From: JAJFTV01 sp964426355
GTDB lineage: Bacteria > Chloroflexota > Anaerolineae > Anaerolineales > Anaerolineaceae
Length of the DNA stretch: 9,364 bases
Direction of reading: 5' to 3'
Assembly (NCBI GenBank): GCA_964426355.1
Contig: CAYRRA010000172.1
Location: 1-9,364 of the forward strand
Shown: piece by piece, positions 1-6,274 of the stretch
How the letters are laid out: each line of letters begins with the position of its first letter
How positions within the stretch are numbered: position 1 is the first letter of the stretch
The notes under the pieces: model-generated
Database searches by the model: none
Told to the model about the DNA's origin: nothing
The model's input: only the letters and a program-made list of their open reading frames with translations
Translations under genes and position numbers: made by a program

Positions 1-857
1 CCCCAAATGCTCAATAGCAGCCCGCCCCCAATCATACCCACACCCATGATGGATTCAAGCAAACCAAGCTGCATCACATCACCTTTAAAATGTTCTGTGA
101 CCAGCAAGGGTATGAAACTGCCGATTGGGGCAAAAATGAGATTGAGGAAGATGGCGACGGATAGCATAATCATCATCCCACGCCATTTGCTCACAAAGCG
201 GAAACCCTCCACCACATCCTCCAGGACAACCTTCGGAGTAATTTTTACTTTGGGCTTTCCGTTTTTCGGCTGCGGAATCACGATGAAAAATAGCGGGACA
301 ATAGCGATCACAGCAGTAACCACATCCACAGCCAATACGCCCTGAATCGGGATCAATCCCATCAACAATGCTCCCAGCGCAGGTCCGGCAATACTTACAC
401 CGCCATCCAGGATTTGGTTGATCCCGGCGATGCGTGAAAGATGTTTATCAGGAACCATCATTGAGATTGAAGCCTGCATGGCTGGGAAGTGGAAACACCC
501 ACCCAATGAACGCAAGAATACCAGCACATAAATATGCCATATTTCTATCACATCCAGCCAGAACAGCAGAGCTAACACCAGGGTAGCCAGCGCTACTGCC
601 GCGTCGACAATAATCAAAACCAATTTGCGGTTCCAACGATCAACCAGTGCGCCAACAAAAGGACCTAAAAAGATCTGCGGGAGATAAATCATAATGGTGG
701 ATGTCGCCAGGATCGTTGCGGAACCGGTCTTCTCCGTCAACCACCAGACCAATGCAAAAGAAACCAGCCTGCTGCCCAATATCGAAAAAACCTGTCCAAA
801 CCACATTGTGAAAAATGGTTTTGCCCATTTTTTATTTTCCATCACTTCTTGTTCCAT
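1..857 (-). CDS. MFS efflux-type transporter (partial, C-terminus beyond left edge)
   Basis: This is a major facilitator superfamily transporter of the drug/macrolide efflux type (Mef-like, 12 helices), a proton-coupled exporter in the inner membrane. About 285 residues are visible, open to the window edge with no stop; full-length relatives have about 400-430. It starts MEQEVMENKKWAKPFF and enters the first helix with FGQVFSILGSRLVSFALVWW. The helix 2-3 loop carries MFS motif A at about residues 65-78 (GPFVGALVDRWNRK). A polar loop rich in Lys and Pro (PQPKNGKPKVKITPK) separates the two six-helix halves. The ATG at 855-857 has no clear Shine-Dalgarno, and a second in-frame ATG lies five codons on. 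It is the last gene of the minus-strand cluster, 110 bases after the SHOCT-like gene, so read-through from 2165 is plausible. The substrate cannot be told. Confidence 0.88.
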   Translation of the reverse strand, partial: MEQEVMENKKWAKPFFTMWFGQVFSILGSRLVSFALVWWLTEKTGSATILATSTIMIYLPQIFLGPFVGALVDRWNRKLVLIIVDAAVALATLVLALLFWLDVIEIWHIYVLVFLRSLGGCFHFPAMQASISMMVPDKHLSRIAGINQILDGGVSIAGPALGALLMGLIPIQGVLAVDVVTAVIAIVPLFFIVIPQPKNGKPKVKITPKVVLEDVVEGFRFVSKWRGMMIMLSVAIFLNLIFAPIGSFIPLLVTEHFKGDVMQLGLLESIMGVGMIGGGLLLSIW

Positions 858-906
858 ATCGTATTCGCTTTCCGGCAACAGGATATAGAAAGGAAAGGGT
901 CAACAT
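832..906 (-). other. Possible 24-codon leader ORF overlapping the MFS start
   Basis: An ATG at 904-906 opens a 24-codon frame (MLTLSFLYPVAGKRIRYG...) that ends at TAA 832-834. It therefore overlaps the first 26 bases of the MFS gene in another frame. The purine run AGAAGGA abuts its ATG, which is too close for a normal ribosome site, and a weak TATAGA lies just upstream. Some efflux genes are controlled by translated leader peptides, but nothing here proves translation. It may be chance. Confidence 0.15.
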
Positions 907-967
907 TCCTTCTATAACTCTGTTGTTTGTTTATCTTTGAAGGTTACGGGGTAAAAAACCGCTCAGT

Positions 968-1381
968 CTACTCTATAAACACTTCTACGTGCTCACCATC
1001 TTTGTCATCGTACAAATCGAATACTTTTCCAACTGCTCCATCATCAATAGCAGCAAGCAAGTCTTCCTTGCTGAGCCCTTCAGCCTCTGGTACAAAGCGC
1101 ATCCCCATCTTTAGACCGGCTTTCACAACACCCAAAGGCAGTCGTACATTGACTCGTATCTTGCCTGTATCGGTATCCGTGACACGCATCTGAAGCCATC
1201 TGCCATACTTGCCGTAATCTGCGGCTGTCACTGTCGCGGTTGCCTGTACTCGGGTTTGCTTTTTTTGCGCTTCAGCAGAACTTTCCTCCAGGGCTTCCAG
1301 CAGTTGAACGGCTTCTTCAGCGGTGATCTTCCCCTCCTGCACCATTGTTAGTACTTTTAGGCGTTCATCGCTTGCTACCAT
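968..1381 (-). CDS. SHOCT-like domain protein (YvlB/LiaX N-terminal type)
   Basis: This is a soluble 137-residue protein with no signal peptide or membrane helix. Its N-terminus (residues 3-30, SDERLKVLTMVQEGKITAEE and then AVQLLEAL) is the short two-helix SHOCT-like module found at the start of YvlB/LiaX-type cell-envelope stress proteins. A polar Gln/Ala/Thr linker follows, then a mixed alpha/beta C-terminal part with basic and acidic patches (about 55-137) that I do not recognise. I chose the ATG at 1379-1381 because it gives the usual family start. An in-frame TTG at 1385-1387 is better spaced (5 bases) from the AGGA ribosome site and would add two residues. The gene lies 38 bases after the DUF2089 gene and is probably co-transcribed. 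Its role is unknown; a partner or modulator of the DUF2089 regulator is inference from context and the shared helical module. Confidence 0.85.
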   Translation of the reverse strand: MVASDERLKVLTMVQEGKITAEEAVQLLEALEESSAEAQKKQTRVQATATVTAADYGKYGRWLQMRVTDTDTGKIRVNVRLPLGVVKAGLKMGMRFVPEAEGLSKEDLLAAIDDGAVGKVFDLYDDKDGEHVEVFIE

Positions 1382-1419
1382 CTTCAATCAAATCCTTTCA
1401 GTAACAGGGAGAAAGCTGT

Positions 1420-1830
1420 TTATTCCTTCTCATCCCGGCTCGGGTCAATTCCACGCAATAAGTTTTGCGCTACCTGAGAGCTAATTTTGCCATTCTCGAG
1501 GTCTTCCAGTATTTGCCGCCGCTCATCTGCGGTTAACCGAAGCGGGGTTTCTTCTTTTCCAGGTTCATACCCCAAAGCGCGGATAATTTCATTCAGACGG
1601 TTGCGCAGTGTAGGATAAGATAATTGCAGTTCATCTTCCAGGCGGGTGAAACGCCCTTCACAGCGGACAAACGTCAACACGAACTGCAATTGCTCGGGTG
1701 TTAATGCAGCAAATGGACTTTCATTGGCATGGAAATGACCTTCAATTGTGGTGTCACAGTTGGAGCAATACACTCTTGTGATGACCAGGGTCTCACCGCA
1801 AACCGGGCACTTTCGGGGTATTTCAAACAT
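1420..1830 (-). CDS. DUF2089 family zinc-ribbon/HTH protein, probable transcriptional regulator
   Basis: This is a 136-residue protein of the DUF2089 family. The N-terminus has a zinc ribbon with C8-x2-C11 and C22-x2-C25 (KCPVCG and YCSNC). Residues about 44-88 look like a helix-turn-helix: an LTPEQLQFVLTFVRCEGR segment, then LEDELQLSYPTLRNRLNEI, where SYPTLRNRLNEI resembles a recognition helix. The C-terminal stretch at about 99-126 (ADERRQILEDLENGKIS and then QVAQNLLRG) resembles the N-terminal module of the next protein. The start is well fixed: AGGAGGT lies 3 bases before the ATG. It sits 18 bases after the 77-residue gene and 38 before the SHOCT-like gene, so all are likely one transcript. 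DNA binding is inferred from the HTH. Its target may be the paired inverted repeats at the operon promoter. Confidence 0.88.
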   Translation of the reverse strand: MFEIPRKCPVCGETLVITRVYCSNCDTTIEGHFHANESPFAALTPEQLQFVLTFVRCEGRFTRLEDELQLSYPTLRNRLNEIIRALGYEPGKEETPLRLTADERRQILEDLENGKISSQVAQNLLRGIDPSRDEKE

Positions 1831-1848
1831 TAGACCTCCTCGTATGTT

Positions 1849-2082
1849 TTACAGGTCTTGCAAAACGACTGGAAATTGACGCTGCAAATCTTTCTCGGCA
1901 TGTTTCTTCAATTGATTACCGGCATTGATTAAGATACCAGCCAATTTTACCAACAATTTTGACCAGCGGTCATCTGGGTTTGCCTGCTTTGCAAGTTTGA
2001 CCAGCGCGGTATGGTTTGCTTTTTCCATCGCAATTTTCCTGTTCTCTTCGATTTGTGCGATGATATTGTAATATTCGTTCAT
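1849..2082 (-). CDS. Small protein of unknown function (77 aa), first gene of the DUF2089 operon
   Basis: I do not recognise this family. The 77-residue product has no Cys, no signal peptide and no membrane segment. It appears almost all helical: an N-terminal charged helix (NEYYNIIAQIEENRKIAMEK), a middle segment, then an amphipathic helix around RWSKLLVKLAGILINAGNQL and a basic tail. This looks like a small helical partner that could bind a membrane surface or another protein. The ATG at 2080-2082 has GGAGG six bases upstream, so it is preferred to the overlapping in-frame GTG at 2083-2085. It is the promoter-proximal gene of the cluster, about 50 bases after the predicted transcription start and 18 bases before the DUF2089 gene. 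A role linked to that regulator is inference. Confidence 0.75.
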   Translation of the reverse strand: MNEYYNIIAQIEENRKIAMEKANHTALVKLAKQANPDDRWSKLLVKLAGILINAGNQLKKHAEKDLQRQFPVVLQDL

Positions 2083-2137
2083 CACTAACCTCCAGCTAAA
2101 TCAATATTATTGACGTGTAATTCATAATTCTAAACAA

Positions 2138-2165
2138 ATTTTAGCACATTATTTGATTTTGTCAA
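2138..2165 (-). promoter_or_regulatory. Sigma-70 promoter of the DUF2089 operon
   Basis: On the minus strand a perfect -35 TTGACA (2165-2160) is followed after 16 bases by -10 TAAAAT (2143-2138). Transcription should begin near 2131, giving a leader of about 50 bases before the ATG at 2082. Its -35 box lies inside one of the two inverted repeats described at 2151-2189, which suggests repression by steric blocking. Confidence 0.65.
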
Positions 2166-2189
2166 TACCGTATTTGATTTATTCAAATA
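2151..2189. promoter_or_regulatory. Paired inverted-repeat operator candidates, 21 bp apart
   Basis: Two similar sites lie side by side. Site B (2171-2189) is a perfect TATTTGA-N5-TCAAATA. Site A (2151-2166) is ATTTGA-N5-TCAAT, with perfect inner arms TTGA/TCAA. Their centres, 2180 and 2159, are exactly 21 bases apart, two helical turns, so two dimers would bind the same DNA face. Site A covers the -35 box. The natural candidate ligand is the HTH protein encoded in this operon, but that is inference. AT-rich DNA makes such repeats more likely by chance. Confidence 0.5.
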
Positions 2190-2225
2190 AAAAAATGGAT
2201 TTTTTAACTTTTCTGAGGATTTTTT

Positions 2226-3461
2226 TCAAAAACTCAAAGGTAATGCCATTTGTTGGGGCGGACGAGTGCCATTGAGAAGAATGTAGGGCGCCGCGCGTGT
2301 GATATATACCCCCGATGCGCGTAGCTCGCCTATATGTCGCAGCATACCCTGGGTGCGCTTTTCCAGGATTCGTTTTGCATTCACTGGACCTATTCCAGGG
2401 ATACGGACAAGTTGGTGGTAATCTGCCCGGTTGATTTCAACAGGCTCGTGCAGCAGATGTTCGTTTGCCCAGGCAAGTTTTGGATCTCTATCCAACGGTA
2501 AATTGCCTGTACCATTGAAATTCAGTTCTTCGTAGTCAAAACCATAATCACGTAGAAGAAATGCCGCCTGGTATAAACGCACTTCTCTCTGCGGGTCAAC
2601 ACCAATCCGGTCCTCGAAAGGTGTCCCGCTCACCGGCGAAAAACCTGAGAAGTAGATACGCGAAAGTTTCAATATCGCGTGCAAGTAAGCGGTAATCTGG
2701 AGCAGTTCCATATCGGTTTCATCAATTGCCCCAACCACAAATTGAGTGGTACTGGATGGCATCCGATTCTTCCAACCCCAAGAGGGAGGGTGGGTCTGCC
2801 GTATCTCTTCAACCCATTTCAATGGTTCCAATAACTCATCAAAAAATTGCTTTTCCGGCGCCAGTTTCGCCAGGCGTTCTCTTGTGGGCGCTTCAAGATT
2901 GACAGAGACCCGGTCTGCGAGCTGCATTCCCCGTTCCACCTGGGCTTTTTCTGCTCCTGGCATGATCTTCAGATGAATATACCCTTCGAATGACCAGTTT
3001 TTTCGAAGAATCTCCGCTGTGTCCAGCAGCCTGTCCTGCGTGGTTACTCCCCCACCCGCAATCCCGGAGCTGATAAACAGCCCCTCTACCATCCCTGCCC
3101 GGTACAACTGCATAAATGTCTTTGCCATTTCATCCGGCAGAAAAGTCTGGCGGCGGAAATCTCTTCCTGTGCGAAATGCACAATAATTGCAATTGCGCTC
3201 ACAGGCAGTAGTAAGCGCGGTCTTCAGCAAGGGGATTCTTTGCCCGTTTGGCAGGGCTGCCATTTGTATGGGGAAAGACCGTAAACGTTCGCATTGCCCT
3301 TCTGGATTCTGTTGAGCTGTCTTATCCGGCAGGCTGCAGGTACCCCGCTTTTCTGCGCTGCCTGGTTGATGCTGCGTCTCCATCAGCATTCCCGGACGCA
3401 CACCCGTCACCTCAACATCCATAAATCCCTGCATGGTCTTTAATTTATCAACGCCATCCAT
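2226..3461 (-). CDS. Radical SAM protein with C-terminal helix-hairpin-helix (COG4277-type, putative DNA modification/repair)
   Basis: This is a 411-residue soluble radical SAM enzyme. The 4Fe-4S/SAM motif C87-x3-C91-x2-C94 (ACERNCNYCAFR) opens the barrel. It is followed by EGLFISSGIAGGG, the GYIHLKIMPGAE strand and ADRVSVNLEAPTRERL, all typical of the COG4277/TIGR03916 group, which is thought to act on DNA because of its C-terminal HhH. That HhH is visible at about 348-370 (LVRIPGIGPVNAKRIL). The first 80 residues are a poorly conserved, partly polar lead-in. No reaction has been assigned to the family that I know of. The usual partner in many genomes (TIGR03915-type, often with a uracil-DNA glycosylase) is not in this window. 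The ATG at 3459-3461 sits only 6 bases after a perfect -10 box, so the message may be leaderless; GAGG one base upstream is too close to act as a normal ribosome site. Confidence 0.9.
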   Translation of the reverse strand: MDGVDKLKTMQGFMDVEVTGVRPGMLMETQHQPGSAEKRGTCSLPDKTAQQNPEGQCERLRSFPIQMAALPNGQRIPLLKTALTTACERNCNYCAFRTGRDFRRQTFLPDEMAKTFMQLYRAGMVEGLFISSGIAGGGVTTQDRLLDTAEILRKNWSFEGYIHLKIMPGAEKAQVERGMQLADRVSVNLEAPTRERLAKLAPEKQFFDELLEPLKWVEEIRQTHPPSWGWKNRMPSSTTQFVVGAIDETDMELLQITAYLHAILKLSRIYFSGFSPVSGTPFEDRIGVDPQREVRLYQAAFLLRDYGFDYEELNFNGTGNLPLDRDPKLAWANEHLLHEPVEINRADYHQLVRIPGIGPVNAKRILEKRTQGMLRHIGELRASGVYITRAAPYILLNGTRPPQQMALPLSF

Positions 3462-3467
3462 GCCTCA

Positions 3468-3496
3468 ATTATAGTACATATTTTCTACTTTTACAA
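3468..3496 (-). promoter_or_regulatory. Near-consensus promoter abutting the radical SAM start (possible leaderless mRNA)
   Basis: On the minus strand -35 TTGTAA (3496-3491), 17 bases, then a perfect -10 TATAAT (3473-3468). The ATG begins 6 bases after the -10, about where transcription should start, so a leaderless transcript is predicted. A 5-2-5 inverted repeat, CTTGC-TG-GCAAG (3500-3511), lies just upstream of the -35 and could bind a regulator, though it is short. Confidence 0.7.
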
Positions 3497-3546
3497 TCAC
3501 TTGCTGGCAAGAACAAAAACATAACACTGGAATGAATTTTTCTCAC

Positions 3547-4188
3547 CTATCGGTCCCGAACCGCCACGACTCTTCCAGTGAAACAGGAAGCAAATCTTTC
3601 CACCGGAATGGCTGCATTCTCCTGGAGCGCAAAAGTTCGTCCGGATGGATTGTTGATATAGATTTCTTTGATCTTGTCCCCCTCCATCCCCACGCCGCGA
3701 ACAACCACCAGGTGCCCCCCTTTCTGTGTTACGGGTTCAGTCGTGCCCAGTTGATAAGAAACCGATGCAATTAAAAGAAAGCCATTCGCCAGATAAACAG
3801 GAAAATCCTGGATTTCTAACGGCAATGCCTTTGCCGATAGCCCTTCCTGCTGCATCATTTCTGCAAGTTTAGCATGAATCCAGCCGCGTTCGATTTGCTC
3901 TCCATCGCGCTCGATAACCAGGTATGCCCCCACTTCAACGCCCTTCCGCGCCCAATCGATCAATGTGCGTTCCGTCCCGCCAAATGCCTCAACACACATT
4001 TTCAGGCAGGCAATTCCACATGCTCGCATCACCCAATAGTCATATTCTTCCACATTCTCCGCCCCGGTGCTTTGCCAATGGGGATCGTTTTTGGGGTCCA
4101 TCTCTTCGCTAAATATTTTCTGCGCCAGTTCACGGCTGGCAATTTGTGCATGATAGGGTAATTTTCCAGGAAAAATCATTTCATCCAT
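3547..4188 (-). CDS. Peptidase C39-like (papain-fold) family protein
   Basis: This is a 213-residue protein resembling the C39-like cysteine peptidase family. The likely nucleophile is C57 in the WVMRACGIACLKM motif, the classic Cys-Gly-x-x-Cys-x-x-Met start of the papain-fold helix. The histidine is H159 in GGHLVVVRGV, and the third residue is N179 or N180 in YINNPSGRTF, where relatives often have Asp. No signal peptide or ABC domain is present, so it is a stand-alone, probably cytoplasmic protein, not a bacteriocin-processing transporter. Peptidase activity is inference; some relatives act on other amide bonds. The frame stays open upstream into the permease gene, but the ATG at 4186-4188 is the first start after the permease terminator. 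No Shine-Dalgarno is visible, and no good promoter either; read-through of the terminator may supply its message. Confidence 0.78.
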   Translation of the reverse strand: MDEMIFPGKLPYHAQIASRELAQKIFSEEMDPKNDPHWQSTGAENVEEYDYWVMRACGIACLKMCVEAFGGTERTLIDWARKGVEVGAYLVIERDGEQIERGWIHAKLAEMMQQEGLSAKALPLEIQDFPVYLANGFLLIASVSYQLGTTEPVTQKGGHLVVVRGVGMEGDKIKEIYINNPSGRTFALQENAAIPVERFASCFTGRVVAVRDR

Positions 4189-4197
4189 GTTATTGTG

Positions 4198-4237
4198 AAA
4201 AAAATCGACCGGAACGCAACACAACACGTTCCGGTCG
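4198..4237 (-). terminator. Strong intrinsic terminator of the permease operon
   Basis: A perfect 11-bp stem, CGACCGGAACG (4206-4216) with CGTTCCGGTCG (4227-4237), encloses a 10-base loop. On the minus strand it is followed by A and seven T (4205-4198). It lies 20 bases after the stop of the DppC-type permease gene. The start of the C39-like gene is only 10 bases beyond the T run. Confidence 0.93.
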
Positions 4238-4256
4238 CAGAAAGGAATGAGAAAAC

Positions 4257-5162
4257 TTATGCCACTTTCGTCTCCGCCCGCGGATCGAGCGCATCGCGGA
4301 GCCCGTCTCCAAACAAGTTGGAGGAAAGCACAACAATGGTCAGCATAAGACCGGGGAAAATGGTCAACCACCAGGCAGTACGGATATAAGGGCGACCATC
4401 CGATAACAAGGCGCCCCACTCCGGGTTCGGGGGTTGTGCGCCTAAGCCCAGAAAACTCAAGCTGGCGCCAGAAAGGATGGCGCTGGAGATGCTCAGGCTG
4501 CTGATGATAATGATCGGCGCAACGACATTAGGCAAGATGTGCCTGAACAAAATTGTCCAGTAATTGCCGCCCAACGCGCGGGAAGCCAAAACAAAATCGA
4601 CTTGCTTGATGCTGAGCACGCTGCCCCGGATCACACGCGAGTAAGTTGGCAAACTCCAAAACGCGATAGCCAGGATCACTTGGTTCACCCCTGGTCCAAG
4701 CATGGAAACCAACCAGATGGCAAAAATGATTCCCGGAAATGCCAGGATCAAATCCATAATACGCATGATGATGCTATCGATGATACCCCCTGAATAACCG
4801 GAGATGAGACCCAGCGGTACCCCCGTCACGATACTCAGCCCGACAGAGGCAATACCGATCCAGAGGCTGAGCCGACCTCCGTAGATGATACGCGTGAAAA
4901 TGTCCCGCCCCAATGCGTCCGTGCCCAGCCAATGTTCACTCGATGGCGCTTGAAGCCGGTTGCGTACATCGCGTTTGATGGGGTCATAAGTGGTAATCTG
5001 ATCAGCGAAAACAGCCGATAGGATTAGCAAAAGCAAAACGATAAGCCCGAATAAGGCAATCCGGTTATGGGAGAACCGCGCCATCGCCAGTTGGAGTGGC
5101 GATTTTTCCTGGGGAATGCCGGCATCTTTAGTTGTATCTGATTCGAGGGTCAACGTAAGCAT
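4257..5162 (-). CDS. ABC transporter permease, DppC/OppC family
   Basis: This is a 301-residue inner-membrane permease of the peptide/nickel ABC importer family. An OppC_N-type first helix lies at about 35-53 after a polar lead. The signature HWLGTDALGRDIFTRIIYGG (77-96) follows, then several helices. The EAA loop that docks with the ATPase is at about 190-211 (ALGGNYWTILFRHILPN). The C-terminus DGLRDALDPRAE is typical. The length is normal. The ATG at 5160-5162 overlaps the last 35 bases of the upstream permease gene in another frame, which suggests translational coupling; a later ATG at codon 27 is less likely because relatives keep this lead. The substrate (dipeptide, oligopeptide, nickel or other) cannot be read from permeases alone. 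No ATPase or binding protein is adjacent. Confidence 0.93.
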   Translation of the reverse strand: MLTLTLESDTTKDAGIPQEKSPLQLAMARFSHNRIALFGLIVLLLLILSAVFADQITTYDPIKRDVRNRLQAPSSEHWLGTDALGRDIFTRIIYGGRLSLWIGIASVGLSIVTGVPLGLISGYSGGIIDSIIMRIMDLILAFPGIIFAIWLVSMLGPGVNQVILAIAFWSLPTYSRVIRGSVLSIKQVDFVLASRALGGNYWTILFRHILPNVVAPIIIISSLSISSAILSGASLSFLGLGAQPPNPEWGALLSDGRPYIRTAWWLTIFPGLMLTIVVLSSNLFGDGLRDALDPRAETKVA

Positions 5163-6051
5163 ACATCACATCCACTATGATATTCACAAAAAGATAGGTC
5201 AGAGAAATGAAAAGAACCGTTCCCTGAATGACCGGGTAATCACGGTTGAAGATTGCTGTGATTGTCATGGAGCCCATTCCGGAGAGGCTAAAAATATTCT
5301 CCGTGATCACCGCACCGCCCAACAAACCCCCAATCTCAAAACCAGCCACTGTGATGATGGGAATGAGTGCGTTTCTCAAAGCGTGTTTCAAAACTACCCA
5401 TGGTTCAATCAAACCTTTTGCGCGCGCAGTACGGATATAGTCACTGTTGAGCACTTCCAGCATTGCACCACGCACCAGGCGGGCAAGGAATGCAGCAGTT
5501 CCCACCCCCAGAGATACAGCAGGCATGATCAAGCCCTTGAATGTCATATCGCCTTGTACTGGGAGGATGCCCAGCCAAACAGCAAAAATCAGAATCAGCA
5601 TCAACCCGAGCCAGAAGGTTGGCACAGAAGCGCCGGCAACGGTTACCACGCGCATAATGTTATCCAACCAGGTATCGTGCCAGTAAGCGGTGATCATACC
5701 CGTACTGATGCCCACGACCATTGTGAATATGAAGCTATACAATGTCAGTCGTATTGTCACAGGATAAGCCAGCTTGAGCATATCCAATACTTGCTGTTTG
5801 CTCATAATAGAGCGTCCCAGGTCGCCTTCCAATGCGTGCTGCAGGAAAATCAGGAATTGCTGAGGAAGCGGTTTATCCAAACCCTGATGACGCCGAATCG
5901 TTTCGATCATTTCCGGTGTTGCCCGTTCGCCAGCCAGCAGCAAAACAGGGTCGCCAGGAACGATGGTGCGCAATAAAAAGAAAATTATTGCCACCAGCAT
6001 TACTGCTAGAAAAATGGAAACGACCAATCTTCGAATGATGTAATTGATCAT
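5128..6051 (-). CDS. ABC transporter permease, DppB/OppB family
   Basis: This 307-residue inner-membrane permease pairs with the DppC-type protein to form the channel of a peptide/nickel-type ABC importer. The N-terminal helix MINYIIRRLVVSIF is followed by VPGDPVLLLAGERATPE, QGLDKPLPQQFLIFL and GDLGRS, all hallmark DppB segments. The EAA loop is at about 204-229 (YIRTARAKGLIEPWVVLKH), and it ends DVMYAYVDPRIRYN. I chose the ATG at 6049-6051, because the frame upstream gives an unrelated polar extension. GGA lies six bases before it, while a better AAGGAGAG sits too far away at about 13-15. The gene has its own promoter at 6147-6175 and is the first of a two-gene operon. Confidence 0.93.
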   Translation of the reverse strand: MINYIIRRLVVSIFLAVMLVAIIFFLLRTIVPGDPVLLLAGERATPEMIETIRRHQGLDKPLPQQFLIFLQHALEGDLGRSIMSKQQVLDMLKLAYPVTIRLTLYSFIFTMVVGISTGMITAYWHDTWLDNIMRVVTVAGASVPTFWLGLMLILIFAVWLGILPVQGDMTFKGLIMPAVSLGVGTAAFLARLVRGAMLEVLNSDYIRTARAKGLIEPWVVLKHALRNALIPIITVAGFEIGGLLGGAVITENIFSLSGMGSMTITAIFNRDYPVIQGTVLFISLTYLFVNIIVDVMYAYVDPRIRYN

Positions 6052-6128
6052 TTTAAATCCGGTTCTCTCCTTCTGTGTAATGTTTTTTCGGTCGATCAGG
6101 AAACATTTATGGGAAATCAACAATCCAG

Positions 6129-6175
6129 ATGATGTAAAATGTGCACATCATACCTAAAAAAATCTCTATCGTCAA
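6129..6175 (-). promoter_or_regulatory. Sigma-70 promoter of the permease operon with an overlapping inverted repeat
   Basis: On the minus strand -35 TTGACG (6175-6170), 17 bases, then -10 TATGAT (6152-6147). Transcription should start near 6140, with a leader of about 90 bases. An inverted repeat ATGATGT-N9-ACATCAT (6129-6151) overlaps the -10 and the start point. Inside it is a perfect 10-base palindrome, ATGTGCACAT (6139-6148). This could be a repressor site. No matching regulator gene is recognised nearby. Confidence 0.6.
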
Positions 6176-6274
6176 TATTACAACATTGAGCAAAAATGGA
6201 CAATTGAATAATTCAGTCTTATAACCAAAGTAAAAACCTCCTGTAGAAAAATGCAACGGTAAACTTCCAGCTTT

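Noticed and set aside
448..828. Minus-strand frames at 448-636 and 640-828
   Set aside because: They are shadows inside the MFS gene, whose own frame gives motif A and continuous transmembrane helices.
2189..2205. A-run/T-run hairpin (A6-TGGA-T6) after the radical SAM gene as a terminator
   Set aside because: The stem is all A-T and the T-run is part of the stem, so it would be weak. It also sits beside the operator repeats.
4189..4419. Upstream extension of the C39-like frame to 4419
   Set aside because: It runs through the terminator and into the permease gene, and the extra residues are Cys- and Arg-rich with no family match.
5116..5976. A 286-codon plus-strand open frame antisense to the DppB-type permease
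   Set aside because: Its product is rich in His, Gln and Ser with no domain. The minus-strand frame is a textbook permease, so the antisense frame is a codon-bias shadow.
6052..6123. Upstream extension of the DppB-type protein (MLISHKCFLIDRK...)
   Set aside because: It adds 24 polar residues before a typical DppB N-terminal helix, with no ribosome site.
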